The notes under the pieces are model-generated. The model worked only from the letters and a program-made list of their open reading frames with translations, searched no databases and had not been told where the DNA came from. A program made the position numbers and the translations under genes. Positions 36,066 through 47,900 of a stretch of 64,000 nucleotides of DNA are shown piece after piece. The stretch is from Tipula vernalis (taxonomy: Eukaryota > Arthropoda > Insecta > Diptera > Tipulidae). The stretch is taken from assembly GCA_958295665.1 (NCBI GenBank), contig OY282560.1:272354177-272418176 (forward strand), given 5' to 3'. The stretch's first letter is position 1. Each line of letters opens with the position of its first letter.

Positions 36066-36350
36066 ACTACCACAACATTAGCCACATATATTCCGGTGGT
36101 GTCGGTTGTTTCGTCTATTGAAATCTCGTCTTTTATCAAGAAGCAACTAGCATTTTGCAAAGGTTTAAACAAAAATCCGGGTAGGTAACTTTTTCATTCA
36201 TCACCTCAGTTCTGTGGATTTTTGTGGCATTTCTTTGTGTTTGCTGAACCTTAAATGTTGATCTATTTGTGATTTTTTAACTGCAACGATTGTCACATTA
36301 AAAATTTGACAAATGTGTTCATCGGTGAAGCCGACTGAAAAGCCTGTTTA
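36066..36350 (-). pseudogene. hAT-family transposase fragment
   Basis: The minus strand reads VKKSQIDQHLRFSKHKE, resembling the end of a BED-like finger (H-x-x-x-x-x-H) found at the start of many hAT proteins, and then, after a deletion, EISIDETTDTTGIYVANVVV, the hAT catalytic segment with its first Asp (SIDETTD). The first cysteine of the finger's pair is not clear. Only about 90 residues are left and no ends were found. It sits immediately beside the mariner derivative. Confidence 0.75.
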
Positions 36351-36862
36351 TGTCAAATTTTTTGTCATGGATACCAACAAAAGAAAAAAAAATACATTTA
36401 GTGTTGTAACTAATGAGAAAACATCACTTCACATTAAGGTAACCAAAACTTAAGTTTTAAATTAGCTATTGGCAATAAGTATTTTACAATGTGAATAATC
36501 CTCGACTGGCAAATATCTAGCCAGCCAAAAAATCGCCTTAGTCAGAAATAAGACTAAATGGAACAACTCTTCTTAAAGAACCGTATCGGAATTAAAATGT
36601 CTTAGGAAACAATCATACTATATTTTAAGCATTGAAAACTAAAAAGTTCATACCACTGCTGAAATTGTAACTCCAGAAGCATAGCATAAAGTAAGCAAAC
36701 AGTATATGCTCCTACAAACCACTAACAGCAATATTTTGCCGTTTTAGTGATATTTGAGCCAATTTACAACAAAGAGTTGTAATCCATGACGAATTAAATT
36801 AGGAATTTAAATGAGTTGCCTTATAGTTTGAGACATAGCGTGAAAAATTGGGGAAAAAATCC
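36351..36862. other. AT-rich spacer
   Basis: Nothing recognisable on either strand. Confidence 0.4.
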
Positions 36863-37480
36863 TAAAATCCGAATGGCAGACATTTTTCGCGGATCTTAGT
36901 TGAAGCTAGAAGAATCAAACCGGTGAGCTTATGAATCTTAGATGTCTATTTGGTGTCTGACTAACACTTCTTCTACACATTACGTAATGCCCGTAAAATA
37001 TAAAAAACTGTTAGCAGACGTTTCCCGCGGTCCAGGGCCGTAGTAGACGTGTTGAACTGGAACGATAATGAAAGCGTGCTGAAATATTGGTGTCAAGCTA
37101 AAAGTTTGTCAATCGCTAGTTAAAGTAGTAGCAGATATTTTTACGTAATACAATTGTTTGAACAAAGGAGTCAGTTTTCGAAGGGCGTTTGACTAATTGG
37201 TGTCAGACTGAAAATTCTTGTTCACGTGGTTTGGCATTCGTGAAATTCTAAAATCCGACATGCAGACACTTCCCTCGGTTCTTAGATGGAGGCAAACGGC
37301 CCAAACCGGTAATCTTTTAAATTTTAGGTGACTAATTGGTATCAGGTTAAAATTTCGTGTAAACGTTACTAAATACTCATTATTGTGAAGTACGAAAATA
37401 AGGTTGACAGACGTTTTCCGCGGTTCAGGGCAAGGGAAGGCAGACGTGTCGAACTGGAAATGTAATGAAAGCGCGCCGAG
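36863..37480. repeat. Diverged tandem repeat with alternating spacing
   Basis: The phrase GCAGACNTTTCCCGCGGTTC recurs at about 36876, 37014, 37262 and 37407. Spacings are 138, 248 and 145 bp, so two subunit types alternate (A-B-A-B) with a composite period near 390 bp. B subunits share GACGTGTTGAACTGGAA and TAATGAAAGCG; A subunits share CCTAAAATCCGA-like and CAAACCGGT words. Copies are strongly diverged. Satellite relic or part of a longer unclassified element. Confidence 0.75.
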
Positions 37481-38540
37481 TCAACGATGTGAACGTGAGA
37501 TTTCGAAGGTCGTTTGATTTTAATTGTTATACCAATCTTGTATTATGATATAAAAAACAACAATGAATTTAAAAATAAATTGTTGTACAACAACGTTTCA
37601 TCCGATTAGTACTCAAAAGAAAATTTTAAAATATTAAAAAAAAGAGTTAAAATCATTAGTTGAATTTCAGGAACGCCTCTCAGGTGCCAAATGTGCGATT
37701 AAACGATAAATAAGAAACAAGCGAATCTGATTCAAATCAAATAAAAATCTTACAATTCTGAATTCGTAACGTATTTAGAAGTAGATTTATACGAGTATTT
37801 TGATGAGTATGAGTATCTATATGAGTATTTTGCTACTGTTGTTTCTAACTGATTTGTTTTATTTCCATTCGTATTTAGTAAGTATAAATATAAAATCATG
37901 GTTAGATTACCGCAGCTGCTTGTGTTCACCACACGGTCAAGGCACGCGAATGAGATAATTCATGTATTCAGTTAAGCGTTACGCCCAGATCCGAATCTTA
38001 CAAACTTTCGAATTTGTATCATATTCAGAAATAGCCCAAGATTGATTTTTAGGTCGCCGTCATTATTTTGACTTTCAAATCTTTCACTAGACCCTGGTGG
38101 AAACCACCCACATGCACATTTTCTTTTCATTGTATCCTATTGAAAGAGCAAATATCGAAAAAAACTGTACAATGGCAATATAAATGGAGTACCAAAGCCA
38201 TGTGTACTAATTGAAACAACCTTATTTAGGGGCCAATTAATCGGTATTTTAAGAGCTATATCTTCATGTATCCTCCTCAGACAGTTTAAAAATTTGGTTA
38301 GCTTAGTTAAACATCTGTTTCAAGTCGTTTTTCTTAGTTTTGTGTTCTGGTGGTAGAACAGCGGTGGCATAAAAATAAATTGCACGTATTAATTAATATT
38401 AATATCTTGAAAACAGATGTTCGTTCCGAGACGTAGAAGGCTGGTAAAGCAACGCTATGTAACTTACATATATAGAAGCGTTTCTGTATCATTTCATGAA
38501 AAATGTGTACAGTTTTAATAATTTATTATTTCTACTTTAG
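37481..38540. other. Stretch without supported gene
   Basis: No recognisable protein on either strand. It includes a run of TATGAGTAT-like words near 37795-37835. Confidence 0.4.
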
Positions 38541-38681
38541 AGTATAGAGAGAACATTTTTAGTAGTTAATGATGATTATTTAGGTTACGAAGATGTTCTC
38601 GAACCAGACAGTGATGACAAATTTAGTGAGGAAATAGACGAGACTAGTAAGGAACACATTTTAAAAATAGGTTTTCATTAA
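38541..38681 (+). CDS. Possible acidic terminal exon
   Basis: An open segment of 46 codons plus stop follows TTTATTATTTCTACTTTAG, a strong fly-like 3' splice site. It encodes an acidic stretch, DDYLGYEDVLEPDSDDKFSE and then EIDETSKEHI, ending TAA at 38679-38681. The composition differs from the surrounding AT-rich noncoding DNA. The acidity recalls transposase N-termini and transcription-factor tails, but I recognise no family. It may be chance or a relic of an inserted gene. Confidence 0.25.
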   Translation, partial: SIERTFLVVNDDYLGYEDVLEPDSDDKFSEEIDETSKEHILKIGFH

Positions 38682-40387
38682 AAATATTAAAAATTTAAAA
38701 TGTTTAAAAAGTGAATTATTTCTATTTTGATATGATATTGATATGATATGATACGGCATTAAGGGCTCACTTTTCAAGAGTTCTATTCTTGCACCTTGAA
38801 AGCCTCAACGTAAAGTTTTTTCCGCATTGCGAATAATAAAATTAGATTTAAGACCATCAACAAAGCCAGATCTTCTCGAAAACGAATTCATAATTAATTT
38901 AATTAAATTGTCAACATTTTTTATTTTTATTTAATTTCCTTAATTATGATTTAATTTGATATTTGTTATGTTTGAGTTATATTTTAATGAATATAAAATT
39001 TTAAATCGAATAGAATCTAGAAAATGCAGAAGTTGGAGTTGGAGTCAAAGTCGGAGTCGGAGTCCATATCGTAGAATTATTATACCGACGTGTATCTAGA
39101 AGTGAAGAAATATTTTAAAATTACTTTAGAGTGATAGAAACCTTTACACCAAAAAGGATTTACGTAATAAATTATTTTTGTTCGCCATCATTTAGGTACC
39201 ATGATTTTTGCCTGCCAAACAGATAAACTTACTCAGAAATTATCAAATATAGCCCAGTTTTATTGGCAGATGGACACCAATTATTCCATTATCTTTCTAG
39301 TACGACACGTTTGCCTCCGGTTCTGAACCACGAAAAATGAGTGCCAACCGGATATATATTTTAGTAATCGGTACAGCCTCTTCGGCTCCTCTAAACCTAT
39401 CTAAATCTTTCGATATACTTATGTGTTATTTGACGTTCATAGATGTTGTTTGCTCAGTACGGCTACTAAAAACGGTCTCTCAAGTTTTAAACTTACAAGA
39501 TTTTTAGAATTTTAATTAAATATGATCATTAAATAAAATTATATTCTCAAGCTCCATGTTTGTTAATATTGTATTAATGGACAGTAAAAATTAAATACTA
39601 AATCACCATGATATTTTTATTTTCTTAATTAAAGTACCTCTTAGCCAATAATCGTAAATTTTAAATTTCTAAATTATTTAAGTTCTTACTTTATTTAATC
39701 TTTTCATTTAATTATTTAAATTCAAGAATACCTACTTAAATTTTCAAATCTACTTACTTACTTACGTTACTTACTTATAAATTCCTTGACTGCATAATTT
39801 ATAAATTCAAGAATACTAAACTTTCAAGGACTTAAATGTTTAAGTTTCTGATTTTCTAAATTCTAATAATTAGAGAGAAAGAGAAGAAACCAAAATTCTT
39901 TAATATTACAATTTTTAAATTTACTAAAGTTAAAATTTTTTTAAATTATATGTTCATTTAAATTTAAATTGCCAATACGCTTATTTTCTAAATTTTCAAC
40001 AATTATAAATTTTTATAATCTCGCCTGGATTTGAAAATTAAATTCTAGATTATAAATTCCAATATAAAATGTTTTCAATTTCGAAATTTTCGAAATTCAT
40101 AATATTTTCTAGAGGTTCTAAACGGGGGTCCCAAGGACTTGGGTACAAATCATCAAAACCCAATTTATAATATTGGGTTGTGAAGATTTGTAACTAATTG
40201 TGGCATATTCTTTGTTTGTTTTAAAATTTACGTGAACAGCGTAAAGGTGGATTATACCATAAAAGTTCCTTCTTTATACGAAAACCAAATGATCGATGTT
40301 TAATTTTTTGTTTTGTTTAATTTTAGTTAAATCCGTTTTATACCAAAACATGACGACTGACTGGTACATCTAAAACCTCCTTTTCAG
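38682..40387. other. AT-rich stretch, no gene supported
   Basis: It contains a short GGAGTC/GGAGTT repeat at 39030-39065 and a cryptically repetitive tract of TTTCTAAATT-like words at 39600-40110. The patch near 39300-39430 has higher G+C but no readable protein. Confidence 0.45.
39030..39065. repeat. Short GGAGTY repeat
   Basis: GTTGGAGTTGGAGTC is followed by AAAGTCGGAGTCGGAGTC, a six-base periodicity. Confidence 0.85.
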
Positions 40388-40467
40388 GATTTAAAGAAAT
40401 GTTTCAAAATATGTTTAACTATGATGGCTTAGATGGCTTGGGATCAGATGTCTTTGCGCAAGAATAA
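40388..40467 (+). CDS. Possible short terminal exon, unknown
   Basis: After CCTCCTTTTCAG the sequence is open to TAA at 40465-40467, encoding FKEMFQNMFNYDGLDGLGSD then VFAQE. This is a hydrophobic/acidic C-terminus with low-AT codons compared with its flanks. No start or partner exon is known. It could be coincidence; it is only 80 bases. Confidence 0.2.
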
Positions 40468-40850
40468 AAGGAATTAATTTAATAATTTTTTATCGATCAC
40501 TGCAATATTTGAGATTTTGTTCAAATCGACACATTTTTTTTTTTGAACGCATCAAAATCGCCAAAGGCGGTTAGTAATGCAAAAATACAGTTCTGTTTTA
40601 TTCCACCATCAACGTTTTGTTCGTTTTATTTTCTTAAATCACACTATATGGAAAAACCTATATTCTCTCCTTAGTTGGAGAAAAAAAGCAATTATAATTG
40701 AGCAACTGGACTTTGACCAGAACTTTATTGTAGTAATATTTAGAGTTTCTAAGCTCTCTCTGCTGGTGTCTATTGATTTAAATGACTAAGCATTCAAAAA
40801 CTTTATTAAGTTTTTATTCCGACAACTTTTTTTATTTTTTATTTTTGCAG

Positions 40851-40922
40851 ACATCTAGAATCAATCAACTTGATGACCACTGTTTTAAAAGTATGTCGCA
40901 ATATTTAAAGGAAGCTGAATAA
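40851..40922 (+). CDS. Possible short terminal exon, unknown
   Basis: After TTTTTTATTTTTGCAG the sequence is open in phase 0 for 23 codons to TAA, encoding TSRINQLDDHCFKSMSQYLK then EAE. The polypyrimidine-AG context is a good acceptor. It lies 380 bp beyond the previous candidate. No family recognised. Confidence 0.22.
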   Translation, partial: TSRINQLDDHCFKSMSQYLKEAE

Positions 40923-43002
40923 ATATTAGCCGGGAGAAAACACGAGGCTGTTACCTCCTATCTACTTATATGCTTAAATACCTAAAAAAAGCCATGAATA
41001 CTGTGAGTTGACCATGTTACAGATTATGATACAAATCAACATAAAGTTACACAAAAAGTAACTTTGAACAATTTTTAATAATATGAAAAAATATTAAATT
41101 ATCTGGAAAATTTGCAACAATATCTTGAACAATTTTGAATGATCTGTAACATGATACCAGTAATATCAACGACCATCTAATATCGAATAATCTTTGACAA
41201 TAACCTTCCATACCATCTATGCGGGCGTCCCAAAACCTCGAATAATCTCGAAAATATTGAATATCGAACCATAACGACCATATCGAAAATCTATAAAATT
41301 TCTAATAATATCTATCACTAACGTTCAAATAAACGAATAAACTTAAAAAAAAAACCCAAATAATCTCAGAAAATTTCCTTATTCTCAAAATAATTCGAAT
41401 ATTCCCGAAACTTTCGAATATAAAGTTAGAACACAAGAATAATTTTAAAAAAACTAAAAATTCTTTCTAAAATAATGAATAATGATGATAATTTCGAATA
41501 AATTAGAAGCTAAGCGACTTAAACCCAAATATTAAGATTCAAAAATCTCAAAATCTTAAGCCCAAACTAAACTTATAACATCGACAATCTTAAATAATAT
41601 CGAAAATCCATAAAATCTCTAATAATATCTGTTATATAAAATCCCATAAAATATCGAAAATCTCAAAGAGCCTGTAAGATGATGCAACTCAGCGTCTATA
41701 ATCGAATCATCTCGATTAATACCTTTATTAATACAATACCAATGTATAAAATTTAACTTTATTTAAATCTAAAATATGAACACCACCAAATTCGAACAAC
41801 GCGACACCTACGGGCTAATTATGTAAGCATTATATTTTGTATACCATAATCCCTTTCTCTCAGAATTTCGACTTGTGGATCGCGCGTCTCGAAACTCCTA
41901 TCTCGAAATAAGAGAAATATTCCGTGGACACTACAAAATTGGCAGAAATCACATTTGCTGATCAACTATATTTATAGATTATATTTATAAATAAATCTTT
42001 CAATTTTAATTTATCGACGGTTGTTTATCAGATTAGTTAATAATACAAAATATTGTATCCGGTTGAAAGTGACGCATAAACTGTACAGCCTGAATTTATA
42101 TCCCAAATTTTAAACCGTGCAGCAAATCTTAATTATTTTTGAACGACTTGCAGAAGCCATGAATTGACACCATCATTATTTCGGTTAATATCGCGTCGAT
42201 TTTTAGCCCATTTACATTCAATGAAATTTTGCTTATGCAAAACAATTCAAATACAACAGACAAAAATCGTAAATGAAAAAAAGAAAAATTCTTAATTAAA
42301 AAATCAATCGGCTTAATCAACCCAAGAAATAAACCAAAAAATATGTATAAGTTACGGTAAATTCTTCATAAGTTCATATAAAACTCAGTTTCGACCATAT
42401 TAAGGTAAATAAACCGTTAAAATTTTATTTGTAATGTCGGTGAGCTACCTCACTTTAGCTTGTTTTGCATATACTGTATGTATGCAGAATTTTACTGCAT
42501 GTATAACTGGACTATAATCGTTCGAGTTTAGATTAATCTATTAACTTAATCCGATTTTGGTTTCCCTACCTCTAATTTTATCAGCAGCTACGTGTCCAGT
42601 TCTGAGCAAGTAATTTCATATTTCTACATAAATTGTACGTTTTCATATTAGAGCCAAAACTTTGGTTATTTTGAAGAAAATGTTTATGCGATTTTCCAAA
42701 ACACTCAAATTAATTTTTAAATAAGTTAAAATTGTTAAAAAAAATTAATTCGATTTACTTCAAGCTTGAAGATTTAAGCCAGCAGCTAATTTGGCCGAGA
42801 TTATAATTTTAATTGGATTTAATGTTATTGATTTATTTTTTTGGAATTATTTTTTTGGAATCTAAAAATATTTTTTTCTTATTATTTCAGAAAAATGAAA
42901 AAATATTTTTTCTAGGGTTTTCTCTCTCTTGTTTCTAAATCCCTGAACTCTTTAGTGTTTAAAAGTCTAGCTTTATTTTAATTTCCCGTAGAATCAGCTA
43001 TA
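40923..43002. other. AT-rich stretch with TCGAA-rich tract
   Basis: The portion 41080-41720 repeats words such as AATATCGAA, AATCTCGAA, ATCTATAAAATTTCTAATAA and ATCTC much like 26335-26935. The rest shows no gene. Confidence 0.5.
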
Positions 43003-44478
43003 CCCAAGTAACAATTTGTGTCTAAAATTTGGTCAGGCTGACCAGTTTTTATGAGCTTAATAGCATTGCTAACCAATTAAATATTAAGTGGTATGTATCA
43101 AATGGGATGAATTCAAAGCATTTCTTTCTTCATACTCAATGCAAATAAATTTTGATTTTATTTGCGCAGGGGGTATACAGTGCTTCAATATTCATGAGAC
43201 GATGCGATATAAATATTCCAAGTCTCGAAGAATGCATCGGCTCTGTGAAAAAAAATTCTTTTAATTTTTGTAGAATTTAGTTCCATTTGGTAGTTTAGGG
43301 TAAAGGGTTTTTTTTTAATGGCGCCCATCCCAATTTCCGGTTTTTGTTTTTGTTTTTATTTGTCCGGTGTAACATAACAATAAGCTTTTCATTATTCCCA
43401 CATGTAATTGATGCAGTATATCACACACAATAACATCCTGAACCATATCCATTGGTAGGGACAAGAAGGCCACTTTCCTCTTTATGATGATCAGGATCAC
43501 TTTGTTTACGAAACGAATCATCTGTGCATCAGTTCGTGGATAACTCATATGTCGGCCATTACACTCTCCCATTACTTCACACTTTTGACATCCAGAATAA
43601 ACATTAAAATTTTTCGGTGCCTGGAAATTATTTTATTTCGAATATAAATTAGGAAATGTATATAAATTAGAATTAGAAAATAACCAAACCCACATTTAAT
43701 CATGGTTCTTGCCGGAGCATCACAAATAAAACAACGAATTTTAATACTGACCTTGCACCCCTTAATTATTATTAAATCATTTTGTAGAAGGGATGATATC
43801 TCGTCGATAAAGGATTTGAAAAATAACTTTGCGTCTGTTTATTAGATCTGCTGGAAATTCCTATGACAGGATCGGCCAAAATTAAGATTAGAAGTTCCAA
43901 ATCAATAGGAATCAATAGGAATTCCATCAATGTTAAAGTTGCAACTGATTGTTTTATTTTCAGTAACATTCGTGTATCTCACGGCAATTTTTTCAATACT
44001 TGCATTCATTATAAAGCGAGCGTAACTGTTTCACCGATGAGTGTGAAATGTTGTTCCCTATTGCCCATTTTCTTACGCTATTTTTGCTATTTTTTGACTG
44101 TTTTTCTGTTGTGACTAATGTTTTACTGTGATCACTATTGTGCTATTTTATTTTCTGGCTAATTTGCCCGCATAAATGCAAATTAGCAACAATATAGCAT
44201 AATAACTTTTATGATGACTTATTTGCTATAAAGCCAAATTGCTGTCGTAGTTACTATCGTGATATTTTTTTTTTTGTAGGTTGCACGGGTGGCCCGAGCA
44301 AATGCTTCTTAGTTATATCAGAAAATTAGCTATATTTTTGTTCAAAAAAACGTTTTCCTGACATATGAATAATGCTAAATAGCTATTAATTATTTAGTCA
44401 CAGAAACTGGTCGCTTTGGCCAAAAAAGTGACAAAATTTTACTATAGAAGCTAAAAAGAAATTTCATTGTTACTTGGG
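43003..44478 (-). mobile_element. DNA transposon with CCCAAGTAAC ends
   Basis: The left end CCCAAGTAACAATTTGTGTC and the right end, on the opposite strand, CCCAAGTAACAATGAAATTT match, with further shared words (GACCAGTTT, TTAATAGC) about 50-100 bp in. Both ends are flanked by TA (43001-43002, 44479-44480). Inside is a minus-strand transposase fragment of Tnp2-like type. A subterminal perfect hairpin (GCTAATTTGC at 44158, complement at 44178) lies near the right side. At 1476 bp this is a deleted copy. Confidence 0.85.
43315..44115 (-). pseudogene. Tnp2-like transposase fragment (CACTA-related?)
   Basis: Reading minus-strand from about 44115: VRKWAIGNNISHSSVKQL, a gap with shifts, then NIDGIPI, KLFFKSFIDEISSLLQ and IRCFICDAPARTMIKC. 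After about 90 bp of AT-rich sequence ending TTTCCAG (possibly an intron) the frame continues FNVYSGCQKCEVMGECNG, FPRT-like SYPRTDAQ, LSLPMDMVQDVIVCDILHQL and HVGIMKSLLLCYTG. The CDAPA-x3-K, GC-x2-C and LP-x-DMV-x-D...LH-x-GIMK motifs are those of the large insect transposase family I associate with Tnp2/CACTA-like elements. The family name is from memory and less certain than the motifs. It is truncated at its C-terminal side by a (TTTTTG)n-like run at 43339-43355. Confidence 0.7.
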
Positions 44479-44654
44479 TAAACGATATGAATGTTTAAAT
44501 TAATTGAATTTTAAAGTTTTTAAATTGCAATATTTCAAGCTACATAACTTTATACAATACAGTAAACATTCTTAAGCAGAGATAAATTTTAATGCAATTC
44601 TGTCGCAAAGACTCCTAAGATTGCCTTAACTTAGACAATATATGTGGTTTCTTC

Positions 44655-44953
44655 CATGAGAACTGCACTAGAACTCGATAAATTTTAAATTCCTATTATT
44701 CTATGTAAACAGAAAAAAAATAAATAAATTCATAAAGTGCTAATGATACACATTTTAAGTTGTTACAGCAATAAATAATGACGTCAGCAAGAAATTAGAA
44801 AATATTGATGAAATAACTGAAGGTGGACATTTTTAAACTTAAAATGTGTATTTATGTCAAATACCCTACATATTCGCGCTTTATGAATTTATTTTAGAAG
44901 AATTTAGAATAAAAGTAACTTAAAGTTTATCGAGTTCTAGTGCAGTTCTCATG
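44655..44953. mobile_element. 299-bp palindromic MITE
   Basis: The ends CATGAGAACTGCACTAGAAC and the complementary sequence ending at 44953 match for about 28 bp. The arms continue with ATAAATTCATAAAGTGC (left) and GCGCTTTATGAATTTAT (right), and inner words CACATTTTAAG/CTTAAAATGTG pair as well. Non-coding. No target duplication beyond the palindrome is clear. Confidence 0.8.
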
Positions 44954-47900
44954 CAAAACACGGCTATAGTATTAAAGTAGATCAAAGTCTCCAAAAATTT
45001 TATAGACCTTTCAACTAGCAACTTTTTAATTATTTTCAGTTTTAAAGCTTTCAAAACACAACACAATCCTTGACTGTTACAAAATATTCATTGTGGTTTA
45101 TATGGCGATGAGTAGTTTTAAACCCCAAATGAATAAATATTCCTCAAACGACAAAAATAATGGTAAAATGCCCCATTTTAGCTTTTCTATAAATCCTCAA
45201 ACAAATGGATTTGCTGTGTGACGGATTGATTAACATTAACATTTTTTCATCGTGCAAGTGTATTCCAAATATTTGGGAATAGTATCAAAGCAACCTAGAT
45301 TATATATACAAAGGCATAGTCTAAAAAACGAAGCTTTTATAAGGGAATTAGAAACGAGGAAAATACCAAACTTTTCATAGTAAAACACATAAAACATAAG
45401 GGAAAACACTTTTTTTCCTAAGAAACATTTTTAAATGAAAACGATACAAATTTCTAATTATGATTTCTGAAATATTCTCAAAAATGTTTGAATTTCAATA
45501 TATATGAATGTCGTTTAAGAAAATCGTTTTCATTTTCTGTAAAATTTGATTTATTTAAATCAAAATTAAAAATAAATTCATAACAACAGCATTCTGGTCA
45601 AATGAAATAAAAGCTTACTACAAATCGTGTGGTCATTAAGTCAATATACATCACATAGATGGCAGTGATGGCAGTAAAAATTTGGTAAAATAATATCAAA
45701 AATTACAAGTTCAAAAATTTTAGGAAAAGCAAAACTAATTCACAAAATGTTAAGAACGTGTGACAATTTTGTAATTAAATAATTTTTTTTTCGTAGTTTT
45801 CTGCAAACATCTTAGACATCTGACATTCACTAGTAAAACTAAAGATAAATTTAGCAAGTATTATTTTAATTCGTCAGAGCCAACTTTGATGTATTTTTCG
45901 AAATGAAAGTTTGATAAAAATATTTTGGAAATAATTTAATTTTAATATTTCTGCAATTAATATCTATTGTTGTTAAAGATATGTTGAAAACTTTTACATA
46001 AACGTTTTATAATATTTTTGTTTTTTTTTCATTGGAAACTTGAAGCTAAAAAACAATATTTTTACTATGGATTCCTATGGAAATCAGTGAAAAGTTATAA
46101 CACTAAAAAAGCTTCTAAAAAATACGTCATAATGGTTATGCCTCTATACTCTAGAAGGCTCTGCTAGTATGCAAGGGATAATTTTGTGACAAGCATTTCT
46201 TTATTAACTTCCTTAGGAGTAGGGTTCAAAATTCATAACATCTTTGAAGTTTTACATGCTGGCTAAGAAAATGATATGATTCTGATAATTTGTTATGTGA
46301 CTGTTTTTAAATCAATTATAATTAGATCTCGTTAAACTGTAGTTGATAAAAAAACTAAAATTTGAGAAAACTTTCAATTAATTTTTAAAAATATTTTAGA
46401 GATTATCGTAACTAAATTATGGCCCTGAATTAACTGAAACTTCCTAATTTGGCATGATGCTCGAGGTTGGTCAAAGTTTGCTTTAAGAAAAATCATATCT
46501 TTTACATAAAAACTCATTGTTACAAATCTACATTGTGCCTTGTTATAAGCTTTAATTATCATTTCAACATTAGTTAAAAAGAAGTACATACATCTTCAAA
46601 GAATTTTATAATTTTGTATACGTATAAATATATTTTAATCAAAGTCCATCCAAGTTTAAAAAGATTTATTATGTATGTGTAGAGTATTCTGTATAAATAA
46701 AAACGTATCTTTTTCTATTCTTGTTCTTTAATTTAAAGATGTACAAAATGAAAAATGTAGCTATGCACTTCTAAAAAGAAATTAAAATGTAAAGAATTTA
46801 TTTCATATAACAAAGAAATTTTCTGTAATAATAAAATGCATATCTCATCTAACAACATATGTATGTATCTGCATGTAAACAGCAGCAACTACAGCTTCGA
46901 CTTTGTGCAGAAACATAATTTTTCTTAATAATATGAAAATTAAAAAAATAAAAATAAAAAATACATAATTCAGCAAAAGAAATACATATTGCCTTATAAT
47001 AAATATATGTTCTGTAATTGAAAAATCTTTACTATAAAATGTTGCATTATATCAAATCAAGGACTATAGTTTCGTCTATACACATTCGTTTGTGTCTTTC
47101 AGTTTCTGTTCTGCTCAAAGTTAACCCAATTGGCCATGATTGTTGCCCAAAATTTAATTTTCCTTTGGAACATTTAACATTGCACATTATATCGTACGTA
47201 GTTCGTCTCATGTTGGAATAGTCCAATATTTTGTAATTAATCAAAAAAATTGTACGAAACTGTATTTTTAGACATATTGAAAAATTATCACTTAAGGGTT
47301 AATGTGTACAAAAGAGAATTTTTTTATCCTTTTTTTATCATGCTTTATTGCCTTTTCTTAGTTAAAAAGATGAAAAAATTGAAAATTCTTTTAGTTTTAT
47401 ACTTCATTTATCTCTCATGCATATGATGAAAATATATTTTCTTTTTTTACTCTTTGTTAGATAGCAATTGCATTTTCTTTTTAAGCTGATTGCTAGATTA
47501 TATAAAGACACATTAGAGAATTAAAAAATTATATGTACATATATATAAAATAAAATCAAAAGAAAAATCGTTTAAGTGTTTCCAATTTTAGTGTATGCCA
47601 AAAACGGTGTTTACGGTTTTTTTTTTGTGGAGAAATGAGAAATCTAGAACGGAAAGCGTTAGAACTCAAATCTATTACGTGTGTATAAATATGAAGAAGA
47701 AAAATCCAATTAAAATCTTATTTTTCACCGTTCTTATCGACGTAAAATGTTATGCATGTGTTACGTAAATTTATTATTTTTTTATAAGCACACGTAGGAA
47801 AAACAAAAAATTGAAATAATAATCATAATATAATATATTTTTTCTTATTTGGTATGAAGAAAAAATTCTATTTAAATTTATTTATTTTTTATTTGTTTGT

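Noticed and set aside
47018..47244. Overlapping open frames on both strands
   Set aside because: No recognisable motif on either strand, AT-rich background and similar lengths on opposite strands suggest chance.
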